From the NCBI GenBank assembly GCA_902571135.1, contig CACGAU010000001.1, positions 114,683 to 178,682 of the forward strand: 64,000 nt of DNA. Reading direction: 5' to 3'. Positions 8,343-16,404 of this stretch are shown piece by piece. This DNA is from an uncultured Pelagibacteraceae bacterium. Its GTDB lineage: Bacteria > Pseudomonadota > Alphaproteobacteria > Pelagibacterales > Pelagibacteraceae. Each line of letters starts with the position of its first letter. The stretch's first letter is position 1. Position numbers and translations under genes: made by a program. Under the pieces are notes generated by a model. It saw nothing but the letters and a program-made list of their open reading frames with translations, was not told the DNA's origin and did no database searches.

Positions 8343-9674
8343 TTAATTGAATTTAGCTAATGATTTATTAATCATATCAACAGCTTCATCTACATCAATT
8401 TGATCATCAATATAAAGTCTAGTGATTCTGTTTATAAATTGAGAATTAATGACTTTTGATGCTCTAGATAGTTCACCTTCTTTTACTCCCCATCTGTTTG
8501 CAGTATCTAAACCTGCCACGATATTGTTAATAACATCTGTGTCATAAAGATCTGATAAAGGAGCTTTTCTATCAACTCCTACAGGCAGTTTGCTCCATGC
8601 TTTTGTAAAAGCTTCAGGGTCACTTGAATTTCCTCTTCTTACAGGAAATTTGCCTTCTGGTGCAATAGATAACGTACTTGTGTAACCTTCGTCCATTGAG
8701 TACATGATAAATTGTTTAGCTTCATCAGTATCAGCATCAGCGGTTATACCAAAGTATCTAATATCTGCCCATGCAGCACCTTTTTTGTTACTTGGTCCAC
8801 TAAAATTAGTTATGAATCCAGTTTTTGATGCTAGCTCTGGAGAAGTTGGATCACTATTAATTGTTGGAGGAGCAGAATCTCTTAATCCTGCAAGTTCATC
8901 CATAATAAATGGAGACCAAATAATCATTGGAGTTTTACCAGCAAAGTATAGTTCTCTAGATTGTTTCCAGTAAAGTTCACCTGGAGGACTTGCTTTTGAG
9001 ATAACTTTATAAAACTCTAATGCCTCTTTCAGTTTCTTACCTTGTTTTTTAATACCACCCTTTTTAACGATATTAACTCCATTTGCTAAAAGAACATGCT
9101 CTAAAACCTGACTCATAAAATTTTCATCAGTTTTAGTTGCTGCTACGAAACCAAACATACCATTTTGTTTTGATAATTTCTCAACAGCAGCTACAATATT
9201 TGCATAGCTTGTTGGTGGTGCTAAATCTGCATTTTCAAATAGATCTTTTCTATAAACAACCATTTGAGTCCAACCATCAACTGGAACTGCAGCAATTTTT
9301 GAACCTGATTTTGCCATGTTAAGTGCACCTGGTGCAAATGTATCTTTACCTAAATCTTTAACAACATCGTTGTTGGCATCTACATCTAAAATTCCAGCTT
9401 CTGCCCATGGTAATACGTATTGTAAAGTATGATAAATAACATCTGGTAAATCACCTGCGGCCGCAGCAGCAGTTGCTCTCGTACCTAATTCCTTTTCTTC
9501 AATTGGAATTACATCTACTTTAATTCCAGTTTTAGCTTCAAAAGCTTTTGCCATTTCCTCTTGCTTAGCCATTCGGGCAGGCTGAACTTCTGTAGTCCAA
9601 AACTTTATGTCTGCGTAAACAACATTCGAAATAAAAAACGAAATTACGCAAAACATTTTTATTATATTTTTCAT
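8343..9674 (-). CDS. Sugar ABC transporter substrate-binding protein
   Basis: A 443-residue extracellular solute-binding protein of the MalE/UgpB group (SBP_bac_1). The N-terminal MKNIIKMFCVISFFISNVVYA is a Sec signal peptide cleaved before DIKFW. Typical features follow: KAFEAKTGIKVDVIPIEEKEL, AAAAGDLPDVIYH, the central VYRKDLFE, and GSKIAAVPVDGWTQMVVYR. It has an unusually strong ribosome binding site (GGAGGAG, about 9676-9684), consistent with high expression. Located between the ATPase gene and the permeases. The ligand is probably a small glycoside, given the GH63 hydrolase at the operon end. Confidence 0.93.
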   Translation of the reverse strand: MKNIIKMFCVISFFISNVVYADIKFWTTEVQPARMAKQEEMAKAFEAKTGIKVDVIPIEEKELGTRATAAAAAGDLPDVIYHTLQYVLPWAEAGILDVDANNDVVKDLGKDTFAPGALNMAKSGSKIAAVPVDGWTQMVVYRKDLFENADLAPPTSYANIVAAVEKLSKQNGMFGFVAATKTDENFMSQVLEHVLLANGVNIVKKGGIKKQGKKLKEALEFYKVISKASPPGELYWKQSRELYFAGKTPMIIWSPFIMDELAGLRDSAPPTINSDPTSPELASKTGFITNFSGPSNKKGAAWADIRYFGITADADTDEAKQFIMYSMDEGYTSTLSIAPEGKFPVRRGNSSDPEAFTKAWSKLPVGVDRKAPLSDLYDTDVINNIVAGLDTANRWGVKEGELSRASKVINSQFINRITRLYIDDQIDVDEAVDMINKSLAKFN

Positions 9675-9736
9675 TTCTCCTCCTATTAATACTCAAACTA
9701 TATTAAAATGATTCTATTTAGCAAAGACACGAGCGT

Positions 9737-9753
9737 CACATATCAGATATGTG
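9737..9753. promoter_or_regulatory. Short perfect dyad upstream of the binding-protein gene
   Basis: CACATAT-CAG-ATATGTG, a 7-bp perfect inverted repeat in the 142-nt gap between the ATPase stop and the binding-protein start. No T-tract follows in the operon direction, so it is more like an operator or RNA hairpin than a terminator. The gap may also hold a dedicated promoter for the binding protein. Confidence 0.4.
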
Positions 9754-9816
9754 TTTGATTCATGCAGATTATTCAAAAAATGGGAAAATATTGAATTTTG
9801 TCAATTATAGGTTGTG

Positions 9817-10872
9817 TTATGATTTTAATCTTTTTCTATTTTCATCAAAAATAAAAATGTCATTTGGATCAAAACCTATGGAACTTCCTATTTCAACATT
9901 GCTTGGAATTTTTGCACTTAATTGGTGTTCATCTTTCTTCATATACACAATTTTTTCATTACCAAGGTTTTCAATTAATTCTATTTCAGGATTAAATGTG
10001 AATTTTGTATTTTGATTAGCTTTTAAATGTTCAGGCCTAATACCCACAAAATGTTTTGATTTTTTTAATTTTAAATTGTCAAAATGGATATCATTACCTA
10101 ACAAATTAATTGTATTTTCTGAAACAATATTTTCCTCATTTACTTCTAGAATATTCATTTTGGGTGTGCCTATAAATTGTGCAACAAAAATATTTGCTGG
10201 ATCATTATAAATTTCCTCAGGAGTACCAACCTGTTCAATATTTCCCTGATTTAAAATAACTATTCGGTCAGCCAGGGTCATGGCTTCAACTTGGTCATGA
10301 GTAACATAAATCATATTTGTTTTAATCTGGTTGTGTAATTTAGATATTTCAACCCTCATTTCAGCTCTTAATGCTGCATCTAAGTTAGACAAAGGTTCAT
10401 CAAATAAAAATATCTTTGGATTTCTTGTAATAGCTCTTCCTATTGCCACTCTTTGTCTTTGACCTCCAGATAATTGTTTTGGTTTTCGCTCTAATAGCTC
10501 TTCAATTTTTAATATTTTTGCAGCTTGCATTACTTTTAAGTTAATTTCTTCCTTTGGTCTTTTTTCAATTTTTAAACCAAAAGACATATTTTCATAAACA
10601 TTCATGTGAGGATAAAGAGCGTAAGATTGAAAAACCATTGCAGTTTGACGTTTCGAAGGATGAAGTTCATTAATTTTTTGATCATTGATAAAGATTTCAC
10701 CTTCATCTATTTTTTCCAATCCAGCAATCATTCTAAGAAGAGTTGATTTTCCACATCCTGATGGTCCAACTAATACAAGAAACTCATCTTCTTTACCTAA
10801 AAGATTAAAATCTGTAATTATTTTATTAGATCCAAATGATTTATGTACTCCAGTAAATTTAATGTTAGCCAT
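9817..10872 (-). CDS. Sugar ABC transporter ATP-binding protein (UgpC/MalK family)
   Basis: A 351-residue cytoplasmic ATPase. Walker A GPSGCGKST is at residues 36-44, Q-loop MVFQSYALYPHM near 79-90, signature LSGGQ 134-138, Walker B IFLFDEP 154-160, H-loop YVTHDQVEAMTLADR; the C-terminal ~110 residues are a MalK-type TOBE/MOP region (VGIRPEHL). This is the only sugar-type ATPase in the window although two complete permease pairs for sugars are present, so it may energise both. It starts right after the double-SnoaL gene (1-nt spacing) and is part of that operon. Confidence 0.93.
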   Translation of the reverse strand: MANIKFTGVHKSFGSNKIITDFNLLGKEDEFLVLVGPSGCGKSTLLRMIAGLEKIDEGEIFINDQKINELHPSKRQTAMVFQSYALYPHMNVYENMSFGLKIEKRPKEEINLKVMQAAKILKIEELLERKPKQLSGGQRQRVAIGRAITRNPKIFLFDEPLSNLDAALRAEMRVEISKLHNQIKTNMIYVTHDQVEAMTLADRIVILNQGNIEQVGTPEEIYNDPANIFVAQFIGTPKMNILEVNEENIVSENTINLLGNDIHFDNLKLKKSKHFVGIRPEHLKANQNTKFTFNPEIELIENLGNEKIVYMKKDEHQLSAKIPSNVEIGSSIGFDPNDIFIFDENRKRLKS

Positions 10873-10873
10873 T

Positions 10874-11959
10874 TTATTTTTTTATACTTTCTAAAATATC
10901 AACTCCAATTTGTTTTAATATGTGAATTATATCAATTGGAACCCAATTTTCACGAATTTTTCCCTCATCATGATGATAAAAATCCATAACTCTCATGGTT
11001 ACTTTTTGGTTTTCAGATTTATATCCTAACCAATCCTCAGTTCCATATATTGCCTGAATACTATTCCATCCTGCTGTTAAAGAAAATTTTCCATCCCCTA
11101 ACTCACAATAATGGCCAAGTTTCCAATAATTTCTTTCCTTAAAAGTTTTTCTAAAAGGTAACTGATGATTATCTACAAATCCTTCTAAAGTTCTGGCAGT
11201 TCCAATACCACTTGGTCCATACCAAATCATTTTTTCATGCCAATAATCTTTTTGTGGATGGTTTATTAATCTCTCCTTAAGATCTTTATTAGAAGAAACC
11301 TCTAATTCAGGTTTTATATTTAAACTTCTCTGCATGATAAGTGATTGCTCTAAACTAGTTTTAGAAATTTCCATATCTTTTTCAAAAAAATTTACACCAT
11401 CTGTGTTAATTGGATTTAACCAATTTCCTTCAGATCCTCTTGAAAGATTAATTGGATTTGCTCCAGTTTGTATTAATAAATCTATTAAATCGATTAAAAT
11501 ATAACTCTCAATAATTTTACCATCTTTAAGCTGATGAATTTCACAACACTTTAAATTTACCATTTTGTTATTAGGTTGAATGCCCAACCAAGTATTTTTA
11601 AACACTCCTGATAATGAAGAAATTGAACCTACTTGGATTTTATCTCTAAAAGCGCCACTAATTACTATTTGCTCTCTTCTTTCAAGATCAGGAAATGAAT
11701 TAAAAAGAGGTTTCCAAAATTTTTCTTTAAAATCATCAACTCCTACAAATTCATTTAATGGGTAAAAACAATTAACATTAATATTGTGAGAGAACGCATT
11801 TTTAAGATTTTGATCTAGTTTAGAGATACCGTCATTTACTATTGAATTTAAATATTTTCTGACAACTTGTTTGTAGTTATAATTTTCCTCGGGTGATATG
11901 ACTATTTTTTCTAGTTTCTCTTGACCCTTAAGACCTGTATCAAATTGTTCTATTTGCAT
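10874..11959 (-). CDS. Double SnoaL/NTF2-like domain protein
   Basis: A 361-residue soluble protein with two SnoaL-like (ester cyclase / NTF2-fold) repeats: first about residues 25-165 (YLNSIVNDGISKLDQ...FSHNINVNCFYPLNEFVG...HQLKDGKIIESYILIDL), second about 210-355 (HEKMIWYGPSGIGTARTLEGF...DEGKIRENWVPIDIIHIL). SnoaL folds catalyse aldol-type cyclisations, hydrations or isomerisations, or only bind ligands; no certain catalytic residue can be named. It is the first gene of the sugar ABC operon and divergent, across 51 nt, from a cupin gene and a second double-SnoaL gene, so both probably act on the same imported compound or its derivatives. Confidence 0.72.
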   Translation of the reverse strand: MQIEQFDTGLKGQEKLEKIVISPEENYNYKQVVRKYLNSIVNDGISKLDQNLKNAFSHNINVNCFYPLNEFVGVDDFKEKFWKPLFNSFPDLERREQIVISGAFRDKIQVGSISSLSGVFKNTWLGIQPNNKMVNLKCCEIHQLKDGKIIESYILIDLIDLLIQTGANPINLSRGSEGNWLNPINTDGVNFFEKDMEISKTSLEQSLIMQRSLNIKPELEVSSNKDLKERLINHPQKDYWHEKMIWYGPSGIGTARTLEGFVDNHQLPFRKTFKERNYWKLGHYCELGDGKFSLTAGWNSIQAIYGTEDWLGYKSENQKVTMRVMDFYHHDEGKIRENWVPIDIIHILKQIGVDILESIKK

Positions 11960-12010
11960 ATATTTTTTTGTTAGATAATTTTACTATCACAAAATATAGT
12001 TTAAAAAAAT

Positions 12011-12955
12011 ATGAATAATCGATTAGCTAAATTTGAAGATCTTGTTCCAAGTACTTTGCCATTTGTTGAAGGCAAGATGGATGGTCACAAAGAAAGAAAA
12101 AATTATTCTATTGTAGGCCCAGGTGTCGCAGAGGATAGTAAACAATTTGTTAAAATAGCAATGCCTCATAGTTTTAATCTAGGTGCTGTATCTGCTATGC
12201 CTAAAAATGGTTCTGGTTTACATAGCCATACAACTGCAGAAGTTTTTATTATTTATTCTGGTAAGTGGAAATTTTATTGGGGAGCTGAAGGCAAAGATGA
12301 AACAATATTAAGCACTGGTGATATTATATCTATGCCCACAAATATGTTTAGAGCATTTGAAAATGCTGGTGATGAAGAAGGTTTAATTTTTGTAGTTTTA
12401 GGTGAAGACGATCCTGGAATAATAACTTGGGTTCCAAGTGTCTTAGAAAAAGCAAAAAAAACAGGCATGGCACTTTTAAATGATAATTCATTAATTGATT
12501 TATCTTTAAATGAAATTCCAAAAGGAAAAAGTATTCTTGAACCAATTTCTGAAGAAGAAATAAAAAAATTTGATAATTACAAACTAGATCAACTAGAAAA
12601 ATTCATATGTAAAGATAATGAAAATTCTAAACAAGTTAAAAAAATAAACGATAAATTTGATTTGATTCAAATTCTTGGAAATAAATTTGAAAATAAAGAA
12701 TACGCTCCACTAATAAATCAAGATACTGGATTTAACCTTTCAATTTTAAAATGCAAAAACGGACAAATAACTAATTTAAAGTTTGAAAAACCTACAATCT
12801 TATTTTCAAGAACTGGGAAGTGGGAAATTATGATTGATGATTTTCAATGTATTTTAAATCCCAAAGATACAATTTCTATCCCAATTAATTCAAATGTTAA
12901 TATAAAGATAAATGAACAAGAGGATTGTTACTTAAATTGTGTAACACAAATCTAA
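12011..12955 (+). CDS. Bicupin domain protein
   Basis: A 314-residue protein with an obvious N-terminal cupin: motif 1 GSGLHSHTTAEVFIIYSGKW (metal ligands His-x-His and Glu) near residues 71-90 and motif 2 GDIISMPTNMFRAFEN near 104-120. The C-terminal part (about 220-312) has a weaker cupin-like pattern without the metal-binding histidines. Cupins of this kind serve as dioxygenases, isomerases or sugar-binding regulators; the reaction is not known. First gene of a three-gene set with a double-SnoaL protein (4-nt TAATG-type overlap) and a MetE-like protein. There is no ribosome binding site beyond an A-rich stretch. Confidence 0.75.
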   Translation: MNNRLAKFEDLVPSTLPFVEGKMDGHKERKNYSIVGPGVAEDSKQFVKIAMPHSFNLGAVSAMPKNGSGLHSHTTAEVFIIYSGKWKFYWGAEGKDETILSTGDIISMPTNMFRAFENAGDEEGLIFVVLGEDDPGIITWVPSVLEKAKKTGMALLNDNSLIDLSLNEIPKGKSILEPISEEEIKKFDNYKLDQLEKFICKDNENSKQVKKINDKFDLIQILGNKFENKEYAPLINQDTGFNLSILKCKNGQITNLKFEKPTILFSRTGKWEIMIDDFQCILNPKDTISIPINSNVNIKINEQEDCYLNCVTQI

Positions 12956-13917
12956 TGAAAGGGTTTGATCCAAAGTATAAAAATTTTCCTGATTACATAC
13001 TTAAAATAACTAAACAAATTTGGGAAAACAAAAATGTTGAGTCTATTGCTCAATTTTACACTGATAATATTCCTGTTAGATCTCCATTTGGAGTTACTTA
13101 TGGAAACAAACCTGTAATTGATGCAACTTATGCAACCTTAAAAGAATTTCCTAACAGACAGTTGCTTGGTGAAGATGTGATCTGGAATGGAAATGATGAT
13201 GTGGGTTATCATTCATCTCATAGAATTTTAAGTAAAGGAACCCATCTTGGTGATGGTTCATATGGTAAACCAACCGGTAAAGATATTTACTATAGAGTAA
13301 TTGCTGATTGTGCTTGCAAAAATAATCAAGTCTATGATGAATGGATTGTCCGTGATCAGGGTGCAATGGTAAGACAGCTAGGATTTAAACCAAAAGAATT
13401 TGCCCAAATGATTATTGATAAAGAAGGAGGCGCTGACAAAGCGCAACAATTATTCAATTCAAGCTCTGAGATTAAATCAGATTATAAACAAAGCGTTGTG
13501 CCTGATGACTCAGCTGGCGGTAAATACTCAAAAATATTGAAAAATATCTTTAAAAATAACTATGATTTTTTTGATTATGCAAGAGCTGCGACTCTCTATT
13601 GGCCTGGAAATAAAATTGGACATGGAAGAGAGGATATTGTCAAATTTTGGAATAATTTAAAAAATACTTTTACCAATATAAAGTTTTCAATAGAACATGT
13701 TGGTTATTTAGAAGAGCCAAATAAAAATCCCAAAGCATCAATAAGATGGTTTTTAGAAGGCTGTCATTCTAAAGACACTTTAGATTTTGGAGAAAAATCA
13801 AATAAAAATATTTTCATAATGGGGATAAACCATGCAGAAATAGTTGATGGAAATGTTATAAGAGAATGGGTTTTATTTGATGAAGTTGCAATTTGGAAAC
13901 AAATTTTAATGAAATAA
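12955..13917 (+). CDS. Second double SnoaL/NTF2-like domain protein
   Basis: The start is taken as the ATG at 12955 that overlaps the cupin stop, giving 320 residues; an upstream TTG in the same frame is less likely. Two NTF2-fold repeats are visible: about 10-150 (ITKQIWENKNVESIAQFYTD ... VYDEWIVRDQGAMVRQLG) and about 195-318 (YDFFDYARAATLYWPGNKIGHG ... GNVIREWVLFDEVAIWKQ). The pairing of conserved Trp-x-Asp and Arg-Glu-Trp strands is typical of SnoaL_2 proteins. It shares its two-repeat architecture with the divergent protein at 10874-11959 but the two are not close copies. Function unknown; context suggests a step in the same catabolic route. Confidence 0.7.
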   Translation: MKGFDPKYKNFPDYILKITKQIWENKNVESIAQFYTDNIPVRSPFGVTYGNKPVIDATYATLKEFPNRQLLGEDVIWNGNDDVGYHSSHRILSKGTHLGDGSYGKPTGKDIYYRVIADCACKNNQVYDEWIVRDQGAMVRQLGFKPKEFAQMIIDKEGGADKAQQLFNSSSEIKSDYKQSVVPDDSAGGKYSKILKNIFKNNYDFFDYARAATLYWPGNKIGHGREDIVKFWNNLKNTFTNIKFSIEHVGYLEEPNKNPKASIRWFLEGCHSKDTLDFGEKSNKNIFIMGINHAEIVDGNVIREWVLFDEVAIWKQILMK

Positions 13918-13920
13918 ATT

Positions 13921-15048
13921 ATGAGCAAAATTAAAACAACACATGTGGGAAGTTTACCTAGATCAAATGAATTATCTGAACTCTTATTTAAAAAAGATCA
14001 AAAAGAAAAAATAGATTTTAATCAATTTGATAAGATTGTTCAAAAAGATGTTAACAACATTGTTAAAAAACAAATCGAGGTTGGAATTGATTATATTAGC
14101 GATGGTGAAATGTCTAAGATTAGTTATGCTACTTATGTTAAGGATAGAATTGATGGATTTTCTGGAGAGAGTGAGAGAAAAGCACCAAAAGATTTAGATG
14201 ACTTTCCTTCTTTCAAAGAAAGAATTGCAAGAACAGGCGGCACTCCTACTTACACAAGACCATGTTGTACAAGCGAATTAAAAATCAAAGATAAAACTTC
14301 ACTAACAAAAGATATTAATAATTTTAAACAAGCATTAGAAAAAAATAATCATAAAGATGGTTTTATGAACGCTGCTTCTCCTGGGGTTATTTCTGCTTTC
14401 TTACCAAATAAATTTTATAAAAATGATGATGAATATTTAGAAAATTTATCCAACCTTATGAAGGATGAATATGAAGAAATCACCTCAAATGGATTAAAAC
14501 TTCAGTTAGATTGTCCAGATTTGGCTCTTGCTAGACATATGACTTTTAAAGATTTATCAGAATCTGAATTTCTAATTAGAGCTGAAAAACAAATAGAATG
14601 TTTAAATAATGCTATTAAAAATATCGATAGCTCTAATATAAGACTACACATCTGTTGGGGAAATTATGAAGGGCCTCATCTACATGATATTCCTTTAGAA
14701 AAGATAATGCCAATTGCATTGAAAGCTAATGTTCAAACTTATTTAATTGAGTCATCTAATCCAAGACATTCTCATGAGTGGCAAATTTTTGAAAATTTAA
14801 AAATTCCAAAAGACAAAATAATTGCCCCAGGAGTAATAGATTCTACAACAAATTTTGTAGAACATCCCGAAGTTGTAAAGAATAGAATTTTAACCTTTTC
14901 TAAGGTCATTGACGCTGAACAATTATTAGCTGGGACTGACTGTGGATTTAGTACCTTTGCTGGCTTTGGCAATGTAGATGAAAATATTGTTTATAAAAAG
15001 CTGGAGTCGTTAGTGAGTGGAGCGGAACTTGCGTCAAAAGTGATTTAA
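13921..15048 (+). CDS. MetE-like (cobalamin-independent methionine synthase C-terminal family) zinc methyltransferase
   Basis: A 375-residue TIM barrel of the UROD/MetE superfamily, beginning with the family hallmark THVGSLPRS. The four zinc ligands of MetE can be placed: His243 and Cys245 in HICWGNYEG, Glu277 in YLIESSN, and Cys341 in AGTDCGFSTF, so thiol-dependent methyl (or alkyl) transfer is plausible. It lacks the MetE N-terminal barrel that helps bind polyglutamyl folate. Such short MetE-like proteins in marine bacteria are often unassigned; the substrate may be a methylated compound coming from the neighbouring transport and cupin/SnoaL genes. Spaced 3 nt from the SnoaL gene, and a terminator hairpin overlaps its stop. 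Confidence 0.82.
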   Translation: MSKIKTTHVGSLPRSNELSELLFKKDQKEKIDFNQFDKIVQKDVNNIVKKQIEVGIDYISDGEMSKISYATYVKDRIDGFSGESERKAPKDLDDFPSFKERIARTGGTPTYTRPCCTSELKIKDKTSLTKDINNFKQALEKNNHKDGFMNAASPGVISAFLPNKFYKNDDEYLENLSNLMKDEYEEITSNGLKLQLDCPDLALARHMTFKDLSESEFLIRAEKQIECLNNAIKNIDSSNIRLHICWGNYEGPHLHDIPLEKIMPIALKANVQTYLIESSNPRHSHEWQIFENLKIPKDKIIAPGVIDSTTNFVEHPEVVKNRILTFSKVIDAEQLLAGTDCGFSTFAGFGNVDENIVYKKLESLVSGAELASKVI

Positions 15049-15060
15049 ATTATCACTTTT
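15036..15060 (+). terminator. Rho-independent terminator overlapping the stop codon of the MetE-like gene
   Basis: AAAAGTGAT (15036-15044), 7-nt loop, ATCACTTTT (15052-15060): a 9-bp perfect stem whose left arm encodes the last codons (Lys-Val-Ile). It separates the cupin/SnoaL/MetE-like set from the following ABC transporter. Confidence 0.7.
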
Positions 15061-15133
15061 ATTCATCTTCTAGAATAGATATAGTTTTTATACTTAAATA
15101 ATAGTTTAACATAATAATATAGAGAGAAAACAT

Positions 15134-16354
15134 ATGAGAAAAATACTAGTTACTTTATTGTTTCTACTTTTTGGAACTTCTGCATTTGCAGATTGTAACA
15201 TTAAAAGTGGTTCAATAAATATTTTGGCTAATGATTTTCCTGCATTAAGAACTTTCGTTGAAACTTCTAAACAATGTAAAGGAAGTGCTGATTTTAAAGT
15301 GACTCACTCATCTGAGCATAATAAAATCGCTGTGCCAGCTTTGACTGCAAATCCATCTGAGTTTTCAGCAAGAATTGCAGCTAATAGTTCAATTGTTCCT
15401 TTGATGAACCAAGATTTAATTAGACCATTAGATGATCTTGTTAAAAAATATGGAAAAGGAATTCAAGACTCTCAATTAATTACAATCGATGGAAAAGTAA
15501 TGGCTGTAGCATTTATGGCTAATACTCAACATTTGTATTACAGAGAAGATGTTTTGAAAGACCTAGGTATAGCTATTCCAAAAACTTATGAGGAAGTAGT
15601 TGCAGCATCTGAAAAAATTAGAGCTTCAGGTAAAATGCAATATCCTTACGCAGCTGCATACAAAGCTGGTTGGAATTTAGCAGAAGAATTTGTGAACATG
15701 TTTATTGGTCACGGTGGTGAATTCTTTAAATCTGGAAGTGCAGAGCCTAATATTAATAATGCTAAAGGCGTTGCTACTTTAAATATGTTAAAAAAATTAT
15801 CTGAATTGAGTAACCCTGATTACTTAACTCATGATAGTGAAGCAATTAAAGTAGAATGGGAATCTGGTAATGTTGCATTGATGACATTATGGGCATCTAG
15901 ATCAGGAACACTTTTAGATGATGAAGGTGATCCTAACATTACTAAAGCTACTAAATTAACTGGACCTGCTACTGTAGGTGGAGGAAATATTCCAGCTGCT
16001 ACATTATGGTGGGATGGTTTCACACTTGCAAAAAACAGACCTGATGCAGATGCTGAGGCAACATTTAGAGCTTTAGCGCATGCAGCATCAAATAAAAAGA
16101 TGGTTGCTGACGCTGCTGATCAAGCCGTTTGGTTAGTAGAAGGGTTTGTACCAGGACCAAAATCTATTGGTGTAATCGAGGCTGTAAAAATGGGAGCAAA
16201 ACCATATCCAATGTTACCGCAAATGGGTTTAATGCATGGTGCATTAGGAAGTGAGATTGTTGAGTTTTTACAAGGTAAAGAGTCAGCTGAACAAGCATTG
16301 AAAGATGTTGAGGCTGCTTACATTAGTAAAGCTAAAGAACAAGGCTTTCTATAA
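15134..16354 (+). CDS. Sugar ABC transporter substrate-binding protein
   Basis: A 406-residue periplasmic protein of the SBP_bac_1 (sugar) family. A Sec signal peptide MRKILVTLLFLLFGTSAFA precedes DCNIKSGSINIL. Characteristic stretches include PSEFSARIAANSSIVPLMNQDLIRPLDDL, MAVAFMANTQHLYYREDVLKDLGI and ALMTLWASRSGTLLDDEG. It has an AGAGAG ribosome binding site. It starts a second sugar transporter of different sequence from the one at 5853-9674. The presence of Cys22 and a later Cys in KQCKGSADF suggests a disulfide near the N-terminus. Ligand unknown. Confidence 0.92.
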   Translation: MRKILVTLLFLLFGTSAFADCNIKSGSINILANDFPALRTFVETSKQCKGSADFKVTHSSEHNKIAVPALTANPSEFSARIAANSSIVPLMNQDLIRPLDDLVKKYGKGIQDSQLITIDGKVMAVAFMANTQHLYYREDVLKDLGIAIPKTYEEVVAASEKIRASGKMQYPYAAAYKAGWNLAEEFVNMFIGHGGEFFKSGSAEPNINNAKGVATLNMLKKLSELSNPDYLTHDSEAIKVEWESGNVALMTLWASRSGTLLDDEGDPNITKATKLTGPATVGGGNIPAATLWWDGFTLAKNRPDADAEATFRALAHAASNKKMVADAADQAVWLVEGFVPGPKSIGVIEAVKMGAKPYPMLPQMGLMHGALGSEIVEFLQGKESAEQALKDVEAAYISKAKEQGFL

Positions 16355-16367
16355 AATCTAAAACTTA

Positions 16368-16392
16368 TAAGTGGGGATTTACTCCCCACTTA
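16368..16392 (+). other. Stem-loop between binding-protein and permease genes
   Basis: TAAGTGGGGA (16368-16377), 5-nt loop, TCCCCACTTA (16383-16392): a 10-bp perfect stem with a GC-rich core, placed 11 nt after the binding-protein stop. There is no U-tract after it, so it is more likely an mRNA 3'-end stabiliser or processing boundary than an efficient terminator. Confidence 0.75.
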
Positions 16393-16404
16393 ATCAATAT
16401 TTAA

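Noticed and set aside
10874..13917. Recent tandem duplication of the two double-SnoaL genes
   Set aside because: Same two-repeat architecture but little sequence identity and opposite strands; not a recent copy.
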